Shown here: positions 1-8,901 of the stretch, piece by piece
How positions within the stretch are numbered: position 1 is the first letter of the stretch
How the letters are laid out: each line of letters opens with the position of its first letter
From: Peteryoungia ipomoeae
GTDB lineage: Bacteria > Pseudomonadota > Alphaproteobacteria > Rhizobiales > Rhizobiaceae
Length of the DNA stretch: 64,000 nt
NCBI RefSeq assembly: GCF_004912165.1
Contig: NZ_STGV01000002.1
Coordinates: 124,001 to 188,000 of the forward strand
Reading direction: 5' to 3'
Made by a program: the position numbers and the translations under genes
Notes under the pieces: model-generated
The model's database searches: none
The model's input: only the letters and a program-made list of their open reading frames with translations
What the model was told of the DNA's origin: nothing

Positions 1-923
1 ATCGCGCCGAAATCGCGCCAGCTGGCAGAGGCCGTCTCCGTGCGCGGCAGGCTCTTCAGCTGACGCTCGACCGCAGCCATGACGGCCTCGCCAAGCGCGG
101 CATCATCGGTGATGACGATGGACTGGGCGCCCGGATCATGCTCGGCCTGCGCAAGCAGGTCCGCTGCCAGCCAGTCCGGATCATTGTCCTTGTCGGCAAT
201 CACGAGCACTTCGGACGGGCCGGCGATCATGTCGATACCGACAGTGCCGAAAACCTGGCGCTTGGCGGCTGCCACATAGGCATTGCCGGGGCCGACGATC
301 TTGGCAACGGGTGCAATCGTCTCGGTGCCATAAGCGAGTGCGGCCACGGCCTGGGCGCCGCCAATGCGGTAGATTTCGGCGACACCGGCAATCTTCGCCG
401 CCGCCAGCACCGTCGGATTGATCGCGCCACCGGCAGCCGGCACGACCATGACCACGCGGGGCACGCCGGCGACCTTGGCAGGCAGCGCATTCATCAGAAC
501 CGAGCTCGGATAGCTTGCCGTGCCGCCCGGCACATAAAGGCCGACGGCATCGATCGCCGTCCAGCGCGAGCCGAGGCCAACGCCAAGCGCGTCCTCGTAG
601 ATATCGTCCTTCGGCATCTGGCGGGCATGATGGCGCTCGATACGCTCGGCCGCGAGATTGAGCGCATCGATCAGCTCGGGCGAGGTCGCGGCCGTCGCTG
701 CCTCGATCTCCTCTTCGCTGACACGCATCGGCACGGTTGCGAAATCCACGCCATCGAAACGCTTCGAATAATCTGATAGCGCCGCGTCGCCGCGGGCGCG
801 CACATCGTCGATGATCTTGCGGACGACATCGTTCACATCGTCGGATACTTCACGCTTGGTCGTCAGGAAGGCGGCAAACCGCGCCTCGAAATCCCCCGAT
901 GCCTGATCCAGCCAGATTGCCAC
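1..923 (-). CDS. hisD: Histidinol dehydrogenase, 3' part missing
   Basis: Catalyses the last two steps of histidine synthesis, oxidising L-histidinol to L-histidine with two NAD+ and a bound zinc ion in the cytoplasm. About 307 residues are visible of the usual ~430; the C-terminus lies beyond the left edge. Family motifs read on the minus strand include YVPGGTASYPSSVLM, GGAQAVAALAYGT, KIVGPGNAYVAAAKR and GPSEVLVIAD, which build the NAD and substrate sites. The start is a GTG at 923-921, chosen because GGAAGAG (937-931) sits 7 bases before it and no in-frame ATG lies close upstream. The gene follows the DUF2948 gene by about 65 bp on the same strand and is probably cotranscribed with it and murA. 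Confidence 0.95.
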   Translation of the reverse strand, partial: MAIWLDQASGDFEARFAAFLTTKREVSDDVNDVVRKIIDDVRARGDAALSDYSKRFDGVDFATVPMRVSEEEIEAATAATSPELIDALNLAAERIERHHARQMPKDDIYEDALGVGLGSRWTAIDAVGLYVPGGTASYPSSVLMNALPAKVAGVPRVVMVVPAAGGAINPTVLAAAKIAGVAEIYRIGGAQAVAALAYGTETIAPVAKIVGPGNAYVAAAKRQVFGTVGIDMIAGPSEVLVIADKDNDPDWLAADLLAQAEHDPGAQSIVITDDAALGEAVMAAVERQLKSLPRTETASASWRDFGA

Positions 924-987
924 GTCCCCACTCTTCCTTCTCAGAATTCCAGTCCAGCCCCTTGCTCCGCACTTATACGCAGCAACG

Positions 988-1422
988 TCAGTCGGCCTCG
1001 TGCTCCGGCTTTGCCGTGGCCTCCCAGGCGCCGCCGATATCGGCGAGCTGGGCCTCGATGCATTCCACTTCCAGCGCGATTGTGCCACCGCCGGCAAGAA
1101 CCAGTTCGATCACCCCGTCCGGCCCCTCGCCAGTCGGCGTGTAGCGGATCGCCAGGAGGCTCATCACCTCATCCGCCCTGCCGCGGTCGAAGCCGATCGA
1201 ACGGACCGCCTCGACACGCTTGAAGCTCAAGCCCGCGCGACGGCGCTCGAAGCTTTTCCCCGCGCGCTCGACCTTTTCCCAGACAAAGCGGTTGGCGGCG
1301 AGCGAAAAGAGGCCGGATCGCGCCGAAAAGCTCAAATCTCCGACCTTGAATACAGCATCCTGCATATGGGCCGAAAGAATTGAAAGGTCGTCAGCGTCGA
1401 GTGCCAGAAGTTTAAGGTCCAA
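988..1422 (-). CDS. DUF2948 family protein
   Basis: A 144-aa soluble protein of the DUF2948 family, function unknown. The N-terminus MDLKLLALDADDL and the segment RRAGLSFKRVEAVRSIGF match what I know of this family, which in Rhizobiaceae lies between murA and hisD. The start codon is TTG at 1422-1420, preceded by AGGTGG at 1434-1429. There is no signal peptide or membrane segment. The C-terminal half (TIALEVECIEAQLADIGGAWEA) is acidic and probably alpha/beta. Position and spacing suggest one transcript running murA - this gene - hisD. The family call is confident; no biochemical role can be given. Confidence 0.85.
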   Translation of the reverse strand: MDLKLLALDADDLSILSAHMQDAVFKVGDLSFSARSGLFSLAANRFVWEKVERAGKSFERRRAGLSFKRVEAVRSIGFDRGRADEVMSLLAIRYTPTGEGPDGVIELVLAGGGTIALEVECIEAQLADIGGAWEATAKPEHEAD

Positions 1423-1570
1423 AATGCCACCTCACCTATTCGGCATGCTGTTGCAGGGCACGCCTTATCGAGACTTATGTTGTCGACATAGGTTGCCGCT
1501 TGTCCAGTGGCAACGGGACAAAATGACTTTTCGTCCCGCTGCAGGCCTGGATGGGTGGCCAGACGGTCGA

Positions 1571-2863
1571 TCAGTCGCTGATGCGCTCGACGATCGCACC
1601 GCAGCGAGTGAGTTTTTCTTCCAGCCGCTCGAAGCCGCGATCGAGGTGATAGACTCGGCTGACCATGGTTTCGCCTTCGGCCGCCAGACCTGCAATGACC
1701 AGCGAGACGGAAGCGCGCAGGTCGGTTGCCATGACCGGGGCGCCGCGCAGGCGCGACACGCCTTCAATACGCGCCGTCTGGCCGTTCAGAGTGATCTTGG
1801 CGCCGAGACGGGCAAGTTCCTGCACATGCATGAAGCGGTTCTCGAAGATCGTCTCCGTCACATGCGATACGCCCTGGGCGCGGGTCATCAGACCCATGAA
1901 CTGCGCCTGGAGGTCGGTGGGGAAACCCGGATAGGGTTCGGTGACGATATCGACCGGGCGGATCTGGTCGCCATGGCCGATGATACGGATGCCGTTCTCG
2001 ACGGCGGAGACCTCGGCACCGGCGCGGCGGATCGCCTCGATCGCGGTGTCGAGCAGGCCAATCTCGGTGCCGGCAAGCGTCACATCGCCGCCGGTCATGG
2101 CGACGGCCATGGCATAGGTGCCGGTCTCGATACGATCAGGCAGAACCCGGTGGCGGGCGCCGGACAGGCTGGTGACGCCCTCGATGGTGATGGTCGAGGT
2201 GCCGGCGCCCGTGATCTTGGCGCCCATGGCAATCAGGCAGTTGGCGAGATCGACGACCTCGGGCTCGCGGGCGGCATTGCCGATCACGGTGGTGCCGCGG
2301 GCAAGCGAGGCTGCCATCAGCATGACATGGGTCGCGCCGACCGAGACCTTGGGGAAGGTGTAGCGCGCGCCGATCAGACCGCCCTGCGGGGCCCTGGCAT
2401 TGATATAGCCGCCGTCGATTTCCATCTCGGCGCCGAGCGCCTCAAGCCCCTCGATGAAGAGGTCGACCGGACGCGTGCCGATGGCGCAACCGCCGGGCAG
2501 CGAAACACGGGCTTGGCCACAGCGGGCGAGCAGCGGGCCGATGACCCAGAAGCTGGCACGCATCTTCGAGACCAGCTCGTAGGGCGCCGTGGTATCGGCA
2601 ATCGTGCGGCAGGTGAAATGCACCGTGCGCGAATAGGAGCCGTCCTGATGCTCGCGGCGGCCATTGACCGAGATGTCGACGCCGTGATTGCCGAGGATGC
2701 GCAGCAGGTTTTCAACATCGGCCAGATGCGGCACGTTTTCCAGCGTCAGCGTATCGGAGGTCAGAAGCGAGGCGATCATCAGCGGAAGCGCTGCATTCTT
2801 GGCGCCGGAGATCGGGATGATCCCGTTCAATGCGTTGCCGCCAACGATCCTGATGCGATCCAT
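1571..2863 (-). CDS. murA: UDP-N-acetylglucosamine 1-carboxyvinyltransferase
   Basis: First committed enzyme of peptidoglycan synthesis: transfers enolpyruvate from phosphoenolpyruvate to UDP-GlcNAc in the cytoplasm. The 430-aa length is normal for MurA. The N-terminus [14 protein letters not shown] leads into ISGAKNAAL, with Lys22 matching the conserved substrate-binding lysine. The catalytic-loop cysteine, the residue attacked by fosfomycin, is Cys126 in [16 protein letters not shown]-terminal motifs such as [19 protein letters not shown] complete the second EPSP-synthase-like domain. The ATG at 2863-2861 gives the family N-terminus. It is the first gene of the leftward unit with the DUF2948 gene and hisD. 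Confidence 0.97.
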   Translation of the reverse strand: MDRIRIVGGNALNGIIPISGAKNAALPLMIASLLTSDTLTLENVPHLADVENLLRILGNHGVDISVNGRREHQDGSYSRTVHFTCRTIADTTAPYELVSKMRASFWVIGPLLARCGQARVSLPGGCAIGTRPVDLFIEGLEALGAEMEIDGGYINARAPQGGLIGARYTFPKVSVGATHVMLMAASLARGTTVIGNAAREPEVVDLANCLIAMGAKITGAGTSTITIEGVTSLSGARHRVLPDRIETGTYAMAVAMTGGDVTLAGTEIGLLDTAIEAIRRAGAEVSAVENGIRIIGHGDQIRPVDIVTEPYPGFPTDLQAQFMGLMTRAQGVSHVTETIFENRFMHVQELARLGAKITLNGQTARIEGVSRLRGAPVMATDLRASVSLVIAGLAAEGETMVSRVYHLDRGFERLEEKLTRCGAIVERISD

Positions 2864-3036
2864 GTGAACCTACGATACGGGCGCGGACGCCCGCCTTTCC
2901 TTTAAGAGCGAGTGAGGGATGAGCCAGCCTGGCAAGGCCCGCTCTTTAGACGAAATGCTGGGACGGTTCAACGAAGGCCGTCACGTTGGGTTAATCACCG
3001 GGTTGAGACGAATTTGCGGCAGAGTTTGGGCTTGCC

Positions 3037-3324
3037 TCAATCCGCGTCGGTTTCGCTCCGCAGTGTCTGGTCTGCGGAGCCCCCGCTTGCGGCGGGCAAG
3101 CCATTGCCATCCTCGGCTTCCCCCGCGCGCCTTGCGCGGGATTGCTGCTTTCTCCGAGCGAGATTCTCTCTGAGTTTGGCAGCAGCGCGCTCGCGCCGCC
3201 GTTGTTCCGCATCGCTCAGCGCAGGTTTCTCACGATTTTTCAGCCGCACATTTGCAGCATCCTTCATGACGGCGCTCTCTTTCGAAATCGGCCCGAGGCC
3301 CTCGATTTGCTGATCTTTGCTCAT
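3037..3324 (-). CDS. Small charged hypothetical protein
   Basis: A 95-aa product with no domain I recognise. Residues 25-70 are rich in Arg, Lys, Glu and Ala (KNREKPALSDAEQRRRERAA and onward) and should form a long amphipathic helix; the last 25 residues are Gly/Ala/Ser-rich and probably disordered. No signal peptide or membrane segment is seen. It lies upstream of murA on the same strand with a gap of 173 bp, so it may lead the murA unit or stand alone. No strong ribosome binding site precedes the ATG at 3324, so the start is uncertain. Small basic proteins beside murA occur in rhizobia, which is why I keep it. Confidence 0.6.
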   Translation of the reverse strand: MSKDQQIEGLGPISKESAVMKDAANVRLKNREKPALSDAEQRRRERAAAKLRENLARRKQQSRARRAGEAEDGNGLPAASGGSADQTLRSETDAD

Positions 3325-3478
3325 GCGGGCGTGATAACCGAAACAGCGCGCAACCGGAAGCCCAAGGCGCCTGCTTCACAAAACATCCGGTACAGATCGC
3401 ATTTCCGGCTTGCACTACCCAAAACTCTGTGGCAATAGGCGCCTCGTTCCGGACAACACAATGTTTTGTCCGCCAGAT

Positions 3479-3553
3479 GCTGCTATAGCTCAGGGGTAGA
3501 GCACTCCCTTGGTAAGGGAGAGGCCGAGAGTTCAAATCTCTCTAGCAGCACCA
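3479..3553 (+). tRNA. tRNA-Thr (anticodon GGT)
   Basis: A 75-nt cloverleaf. Acceptor arm GCTGCTA (3479-3485) pairs with TAGCAGC (3543-3549), followed by A and an encoded CCA. The D-arm contains TAGCTCAGGGGTAGAGCA. The anticodon stem CTCCC/GGGAG (3504-3508/3516-3520) encloses the loop TTGGTAA with anticodon GGT at 3511-3513, which reads ACC and ACU threonine codons. The T-arm carries the standard GTTCAAATC. An AT-rich dyad (3553-3570) directly downstream may help 3' end formation. No integrase or attachment repeat accompanies this tRNA. Confidence 0.96.
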
Positions 3554-3619
3554 TTTTTCTTCAGAAAAATTCTCCTTTGATCAGGTGCCTTGCAAACTGT
3601 TCGCGGGTTTGACCTCGCC

Positions 3620-3823
3620 TCAGTGGCTATGCTTTGAGAGCCACCGCTGGACGCCGATGATGTCTTCGCGTGTGATGACAGGTACGGGATCCGTCAGGAT
3701 CGCCTCCAGAACGTCCATGGAAACAGATCCATTGCGGATGGCCGTCGCAAAGGCCTCGCGCGTTTCGCGTTCGGCCCTGAGCTGCGCGGCGAGAGATATG
3801 ATTAGTCGGTCCCGGTCGTCCAT
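3620..3823 (-). CDS. Small hypothetical protein
   Basis: A 67-aa soluble protein beginning MDDRDRLIISLAAQLRAERE; not recognised. The ATG at 3823-3821 is preceded by GGAG 6-7 bases upstream, which favours it over the ATG further upstream at 3874. The N-terminal half is a charged helix; the C-terminal part (DPVPVITREDIIGVQRWLSK) looks like a compact helical end. It lies between tRNA-Thr and the divergently transcribed dctB-like gene and has no obvious partner. It could be a phage- or plasmid-type remnant or a genuine small conserved protein; the good ribosome binding site supports real translation. Confidence 0.5.
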   Translation of the reverse strand: MDDRDRLIISLAAQLRAERETREAFATAIRNGSVSMDVLEAILTDPVPVITREDIIGVQRWLSKHSH

Positions 3824-3967
3824 GTCTTCTCCGCCTTGTCTTCTCCGCCTTGCAAGCCTGAGGATCGTAAACACCAGGTGGTCAAGTCACAACGCCGCGG
3901 AAGGTTCCCATGAAGCCTTGGAAAGCATGGGCCCGGTCGCTATCCTTGCGTCGGGAGGAGTTCGATT

Positions 3968-5788
3968 GTGACGAATATAGTAGCGAAAGCGCAGGCTTTC
4001 TGGACTGCGAGGCGGCTCATCGGGGTCTTGCTGGCTGTTCTTGCCGTGTCGGTGCTGACGCTCCTCACGGTTGGCAATCGCTGGCTGACGCGCAACGTTA
4101 TGGCGGAGGCGTCGCTGCAGGCAGGCAGTGCCTTGCGATTGGCGACGGCGGCACTTTCAGGACATCTCAGCCGCTTCGAGCCATTGCCGGCCCTGATTGC
4201 CGATCATGACGACATGAAGGCACTGGCGCTTTCCCCCAATGATCCGAACCTTCGGGCAGAGGCGAACCTTTATCTGAAAACGATAAACGCACTGCTGAAA
4301 TCCTCAGACATCTATGTCATGACCATGGATGGCAACACGATCGCCGCCAGCAATTTCGACCAGCCAACGAGCTTTGTCGGCGAGAACTTCAGCTATCGTC
4401 CGTACTTTCAGGAAGCCGCGGAAGGCAGACAATCGCGTTTCTACGCTCTTGGGACGACGTCTGCCAAAAGGGGCTATTACTTCGCCTCCCCGATTGAAGC
4501 GGCCGGTGCCGTGCGCGGGGTCATCGTTTTCAAGGTCGATATCGAGGGGATCGAAAGCTCTTGGCAGGGCGGCCAATACAAGATCCTGGTGACCGACCCG
4601 GAAGGCATTGTCTTCATGAGCGGCAATCCAGCCTGGCTCTACACGTCTCTTCTGCCGCTGACGACAGATAGGCGTGAACGCACCAGCGGCTCGCGACGCT
4701 ATTCCGATGCCGACCTGCGGGAGCTGCCCGTCACCTCTACATCGGATGGCCAGACGACCCTGCTGACGGTGAGGAGCAAGACCGGCGCCCAGGAATACCT
4801 CTCGCTCGATCATTTCATGGCGGATGCCGGATGGACCGTGACGGTGTTGCTGGAGACAGGTTCGCTGCATGCCCAGGCCCGCACAGCGCTTGTCGCCATT
4901 CTGCTCTTCCTCTGCCTTTCCACGCTCGGTCTGTCCGTCGTCGTCCAACGCAGGGCGCGGCTACGGGAACGCATGCTGATGCAGATCGAGGCGCAGAGCG
5001 AACTTGAACGTCGTGTCGAAGAGCGCACGTCGGATCTGGCGCGGGTAAATTCGCAGCTCCGCCAAACCCAGGCCGATCTCGTACAGGCCGGAAAGCTGGC
5101 CGTGCTGGGGCAGATGTCTGCGGCCCTTTCCCACGAATTCAACCAGCCGCTGGCCGCTGCCAAGGCCTACGCCGATAGCGCCACCCTGCTGATCGAGCGC
5201 GATCGGACCCGCGAGGCACAGGACAATCTTACCCGGATCTCGAAACTCATTGATCGGATGGCCTCGATATCAAGGCATCTGCGCAATTTTGCCCGCAAAC
5301 CGAATGAAAAACTGTCAGCCGTTTCGCTGGCTGACGTCGTTGAAGACACGCTGGAAATCATCGCCTCGCGGCTCTCGTCCGCTCAAGCCGAGCTTCAAGT
5401 CGACGTCGATCCGGCACTTCCGAAGGTGCTTGGCGGCTCCGTGCGCTTGCAGCAGGTGCTGGTGAACATTCTCACCAATGCGTGCGATGCTGTGGAAGGC
5501 CTGCCTGATCGCCACATCGATCTGCGCGCGTTCACGCAGGGCAAGTCAGTCGTCCTTGAGATCGAGGATCGCGGTCCGGGCGTTCCGGCGGCGATCACTG
5601 AGCGCATCTTCGATCCGTTTTTCTCGACCAAGGGTGTTGGCAAGGGGCTCGGCCTTGGGCTTTCAATTTCCTACAACATCATCAAGGATTTCGGCGGCAC
5701 GCTTTCCGTCGGCCCGCGCGAAGGCGGTGGTGCGCTGTTTCGCATTGAGCTGGCGGCGGCTGAAGCATCAAGGGAGGCTGCGGAATGA
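3968..5788 (+). CDS. dctB: DctB-type sensor histidine kinase
   Basis: Membrane sensor kinase, probably detecting a di- or tricarboxylate in the periplasm and phosphorylating the regulator encoded next. The protein has 606 aa. Residues about 17-36 form TM1, about 40-300 a periplasmic double-Cache sensor (ending near SLDHFMADAGWTVTVLLETG), and about 310-328 TM2, followed by a coiled coil with the ERRVEERT motif. The HisKA segment ALSHEFNQPLAAAKAYADSA puts the phospho-acceptor at His389. The ATPase domain shows the N box NILTNACDAV, G1 EDRGPGVP, F box FDPFFSTK and G2 GKGLGLGLSIS. The start is GTG 3968 with GGGAGGAG just upstream. It overlaps the next gene by ATGA. The name means DctB-like; the actual ligand is inferred from the downstream tct genes. 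Confidence 0.88.
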   Translation: MTNIVAKAQAFWTARRLIGVLLAVLAVSVLTLLTVGNRWLTRNVMAEASLQAGSALRLATAALSGHLSRFEPLPALIADHDDMKALALSPNDPNLRAEANLYLKTINALLKSSDIYVMTMDGNTIAASNFDQPTSFVGENFSYRPYFQEAAEGRQSRFYALGTTSAKRGYYFASPIEAAGAVRGVIVFKVDIEGIESSWQGGQYKILVTDPEGIVFMSGNPAWLYTSLLPLTTDRRERTSGSRRYSDADLRELPVTSTSDGQTTLLTVRSKTGAQEYLSLDHFMADAGWTVTVLLETGSLHAQARTALVAILLFLCLSTLGLSVVVQRRARLRERMLMQIEAQSELERRVEERTSDLARVNSQLRQTQADLVQAGKLAVLGQMSAALSHEFNQPLAAAKAYADSATLLIERDRTREAQDNLTRISKLIDRMASISRHLRNFARKPNEKLSAVSLADVVEDTLEIIASRLSSAQAELQVDVDPALPKVLGGSVRLQQVLVNILTNACDAVEGLPDRHIDLRAFTQGKSVVLEIEDRGPGVPAAITERIFDPFFSTKGVGKGLGLGLSISYNIIKDFGGTLSVGPREGGGALFRIELAAAEASREAAE

Positions 5789-7134
5789 GCGAGGGCACTG
5801 TTTTGCTCGTCGACGACGAAGAAGAACTGCGTCATTCAACCCAGCAGGCCCTCGAATTGCACGGGCTGAAAATCCGGACTTTCGCATCAGCCGAGGAGGT
5901 TCTCAGCCATGTCGGATTCGGCTTTCACGGCGTGGTGGTTTCCGACATTCGGATGCCCGGCATGGACGGCATGACGCTGCTGCATCGGATCCGCGAACTC
6001 GATCACGAAATTCCGGCCATTCTTCTTACAGGGCACGGTGACGTGCAGCTTGCGGTGAAGGCCATGCGGGAGGGTGCCTACGATTTCATCGAGAAGCCGT
6101 TTTCAGCCCAGGCGCTCGCCGGCGTCCTGCGCCACGCGCTCGATCGCAGGTCACTGGTTCTGGAAAACCGCCGCCTGAAGGCGGTTGCCGGCAAGCACGA
6201 TGATCTTGAAACCCGGATGCCCGGCCGCACAGCGGTGATGGTGGACCTCCGCTATCGTATGCGGGCGATCGGAGCGACCGACGCGGACACGCTGATCATC
6301 GGCGAAACCGGGGTCGGCAAGGAAGTTGTGGCGCGCGGTCTGCATGACATCAGTGCGCGAGCGAAAGGGCCCTTCATTGCCATCAACTGCGCATCGCTGC
6401 CGGAGACCTTGATCGAAAGTGAGTTGTTTGGTCACGAAGTCGGCGCCTTCCCCGGAGCGCTTCGCACACGCTATGGGAAATTCGAACACGGGCGCGGCGG
6501 CACGATACTTCTCGATGAGATTGGTTCGATGCCGATCGATCTGCAGGCCAAATTCCTGCGGGTCTTGCAGGAACGTACCATCACGCGCCTTGGCTCCAAC
6601 GAGAGCGTGCCGCTTGATGTCCGCTTTCTTGCCACCAGCAAGGTCGATCTGGCAGACGAAGTGGCGGCAGGTCGTTTTCGCGCGGATCTGTTCTACCGCC
6701 TCAACGTCGTGACCATCCACGTGCCGTCGCTTGCGCAGCGACGCGCCGATATTCCTCTGCTTTTCCTGCATCTCGTGCGGGAAGCGTGTGCACGCTACGG
6801 GCGCGACGAAATGGAGATTGCGACTGACGTGCGCTCCGAGATCGGAGAGCGCGACTGGCCGGGCAATGTGCGAGAGTTGCGCAACGCGGCCGATCGGCTT
6901 GTTCTGGGCCTGGATACGGGGCTGAAAAGCGCGGCCTCCAGCGGCGAGACGTCCCCGAGGCTGGCGGACAAGGTTGCCGCCTATGAGAAGCGGTTGATTG
7001 CCAACGCGATTGCCGCGAATGGCGGTGCCTTAAAACCCGTTTACGAACAGCTCGGCATCTCGCGGAAGACGCTTTACGAGAAGATGCAGAAATATGGCCT
7101 GGAAAAGAGCATGGCGCTCGACATGGGAGAGTGA
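5785..7134 (+). CDS. dctD: DctD-type sigma-54 response regulator
   Basis: A 449-aa response regulator of the NtrC/DctD class. The receiver domain (1-120) has the acidic pair LLVDDEEE, phospho-acceptor Asp54 in VVSDIRMPG and the Lys of EKPF. The AAA+ domain (about 150-370) has Walker A GETGVGKE, Walker B GGTILLDEIG and the arginine-finger region FRADLFYRLN. The sigma-54 contact loop, normally GAFTGA, reads GAFPGA here. A Fis-type helix-turn-helix ends the protein (GALKPVYEQLGISRKTLYEKMQKYGL). It overlaps dctB by 4 bp and precedes tctCBA, so it probably activates that operon. I did not find a convincing -24/-12 promoter before tctC. Confidence 0.88.
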   Translation: MSEGTVLLVDDEEELRHSTQQALELHGLKIRTFASAEEVLSHVGFGFHGVVVSDIRMPGMDGMTLLHRIRELDHEIPAILLTGHGDVQLAVKAMREGAYDFIEKPFSAQALAGVLRHALDRRSLVLENRRLKAVAGKHDDLETRMPGRTAVMVDLRYRMRAIGATDADTLIIGETGVGKEVVARGLHDISARAKGPFIAINCASLPETLIESELFGHEVGAFPGALRTRYGKFEHGRGGTILLDEIGSMPIDLQAKFLRVLQERTITRLGSNESVPLDVRFLATSKVDLADEVAAGRFRADLFYRLNVVTIHVPSLAQRRADIPLLFLHLVREACARYGRDEMEIATDVRSEIGERDWPGNVRELRNAADRLVLGLDTGLKSAASSGETSPRLADKVAAYEKRLIANAIAANGGALKPVYEQLGISRKTLYEKMQKYGLEKSMALDMGE

Positions 7135-7172
7135 GGCAAAGGCCGTTCGCGGCAATGGGTGGAAATCCACAC

Positions 7173-7200
7173 AGGTTTCCCCTGCCATGGGCGGGAACCT
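7173..7200. promoter_or_regulatory. Dyad between dctD and tctC, possible regulator site
   Basis: An imperfect inverted repeat, AGGTTTCCC at 7173-7181 and GGGAACCT at 7193-7200, lies about 150 bp before tctC. That is a typical distance for an upstream activator site of a DctD-like protein. It could equally be a weak transcript hairpin after dctD. The link to DctD is inference. Confidence 0.3.
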
Positions 7201-7346
7201 ACCCAACCCTTCCCTTTCTCTTTGCGATTTTTGAGCACAGGGCGCGGCGGAGCATTGAAGGCGCCGAGATCGCAGTGATGATCGCGCCATCCAGAGCCGG
7301 CGGGAGGAGCCGATCCGGCGGGATCTGTCATATCGGGAGGATATCC

Positions 7347-8327
7347 ATGACCTTGTTCAAGTCGCTTGTCGGCGCAACTGCGCTTGCGGCCACCCTTATT
7401 GCTGCTTCGGCCTCGGCGGAAGGTTACCCTGAGCGCAACATCACGATGGTGGTTCCCTTTGCCGCTGGGGGTCCAACGGATACCGTTGCCCGTCTCGTCG
7501 CTGAATCCATGTCCAAGGATCTCGGTCAGCAGGTTCTTGTCGAAAATGTCGGCGGTGCCGGTGGCACGCTTGGTGCCGGCCGGGTGGCAAGTTCGGAGCC
7601 GGACGGGTACACGATCCTGCTGCACCATATCGGCATGGCAACCAGTGCCACGCTCTATCGCAAGCTCGCCTATGACACCCTGAACGCCTTCGACTATGTC
7701 GGCCTCGTCACCGAAGTGCCGATGACAATCGTTGCCCGCAAGGACTTCGAGCCGACCGATCTCAAGGGCATGGTGGAATACGTCAAGGCCAACAAGGACA
7801 AGGTGACCGTTGCCAATGCCGGTATCGGCGCTGCCTCACATCTGTGCGGCATGCTGTTCATGAGCCAGATCGAGACCCCGCTCGTCACCGTTCCCTACAA
7901 GGGCACGGGTCCGGCGATGACCGATCTGCTCGGCGGCCAGGTCGATATCATGTGCGACCAGACCACCAACACCACCAAGCAGATCCAGGGCGGTACCATC
8001 AAGGCCTATGCTGTAACATCGCCGGCGCGCCTCGACGTTCTTCCAGACGTGCCCACAGCGACGGAAGGCGGGCTTGCCGACTTCCAGGTCGGCATCTGGC
8101 ACGGCGTCTACACCCCGAAAGGCACACCGGCAGACGCGATCGCCAAGCTCAATGCCTCCCTGAAAAAGGCGCTGAAGGATGAGAACGTCGTTGCCCGCTT
8201 TGCCGAACTGGGAACGACGCCTTCAGCCGATGCCGACGTGACGCCGGAAGCACTGAAGGCCAAGCTGGAGAGCGAGATCGGTCGCTGGAAACCGGTGATC
8301 GAGGCGGCCGGCCAGTACGCCGACTAA
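7347..8327 (+). CDS. tctC: Tripartite tricarboxylate transporter, substrate-binding protein TctC
   Basis: Periplasmic solute receptor (TctC/Bug family) that delivers a carboxylate such as citrate or a related acid to TctAB. The 326-aa product starts with a Sec signal peptide, MTLFKSLVGATALAATLIAASASA, cut before EGYPERNITMVVPFAAGGP, which is the family opening. Further family motifs are GGAGGTLGAGRVA, PYKGTGPAMTDLLGGQVD and the C-terminal ESEIGRWKPVIEAAG. The ATG at 7347 has GGGAGGAT 7-14 bases upstream; an earlier open frame of 72 codons is ignored because it lacks a signal and a ribosome site. The substrate is not predictable from sequence. Confidence 0.92.
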   Translation: MTLFKSLVGATALAATLIAASASAEGYPERNITMVVPFAAGGPTDTVARLVAESMSKDLGQQVLVENVGGAGGTLGAGRVASSEPDGYTILLHHIGMATSATLYRKLAYDTLNAFDYVGLVTEVPMTIVARKDFEPTDLKGMVEYVKANKDKVTVANAGIGAASHLCGMLFMSQIETPLVTVPYKGTGPAMTDLLGGQVDIMCDQTTNTTKQIQGGTIKAYAVTSPARLDVLPDVPTATEGGLADFQVGIWHGVYTPKGTPADAIAKLNASLKKALKDENVVARFAELGTTPSADADVTPEALKAKLESEIGRWKPVIEAAGQYAD

Positions 8328-8430
8328 GCCAGACAGCACCCACGGGCGGAGGCGGCAAGGGCCGGCTTCGCCCGACGTCTGCGCCGGCGTCACGTTCGGT
8401 CGCCGGGCGCTTCTCGCCTAGAGGGCCTCC

Positions 8431-8892
8431 ATGAAATCCTTACGCTTCGATACCGCCGACCTGCTGTGCGGCCTGATCTTCATTGCGCTCGGCCTGTTCT
8501 TCGCCGTCCAGTCGCTGGGCCTGGAACTTGGCACTGCGTTTCGCATGGGCCCTGGCTATTTTCCGCTGGTGCTGGCCTCGATCCTGACCCTGCTCGGCGC
8601 AATGATACTCATCCAGTCGATGAAGATCACGGCAGGCCCCGTCGGCGCACTTGCCTGGCGCGGCATGCTGTTCATCCTGCCGGCACCAATCATCTTCGGG
8701 CTTCTCGTGCGCGGTGCCGGTTTCGTGCCGGCGCTTTTCGTCGCCGCCTTCATCGCAAGCTTTGCCTCCGAGCGCCTAAGGGTGCCGGCAGCGCTGGCGC
8801 TGGCGACGGGCATCACCTTCTTCTCGGTCCTTGTGTTCAGCTACGGCCTCGGCCTGCCCTTCGAACGCTTTGGCCCCTGGTTCCGTTTCTGA
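8431..8892 (+). CDS. tctB: Tripartite tricarboxylate transporter, small membrane subunit TctB
   Basis: Small 153-aa integral membrane subunit of the TTT importer, with about four transmembrane helices: residues about 12-30 (LLCGLIFIALGLFFAVQSLG), 45-62, 75-110 and 118-140. The GTAFRMGPGYFPLVLASIL segment is typical for TctB. Start ATG 8431. It sits 103 bp after tctC and 9 bp before tctA, the usual CBA order. It is needed with TctA to form the sodium- or proton-driven channel; sequence conservation in TctB is low, so the call rests on topology, this motif and context. Confidence 0.9.
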   Translation: MKSLRFDTADLLCGLIFIALGLFFAVQSLGLELGTAFRMGPGYFPLVLASILTLLGAMILIQSMKITAGPVGALAWRGMLFILPAPIIFGLLVRGAGFVPALFVAAFIASFASERLRVPAALALATGITFFSVLVFSYGLGLPFERFGPWFRF

Positions 8893-8901
8893 GGGCCAAC
8901 C

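Noticed and set aside
1220-2905. 561-codon open frame on the plus strand across murA
   Set aside because: Antisense to murA and part of the DUF2948 gene; no ribosome site and no family similarity.
3479-3970. Genomic island attached to tRNA-Thr
   Set aside because: No integrase, no repeat of the tRNA 3' end and ordinary genes follow; only small hypothetical genes flank it.
7135-7346. Sigma-54 promoter expected before tctC
   Set aside because: I could not find a GG-N10-GC pair in a TGGCAC/TTGC context; not reported as a feature.
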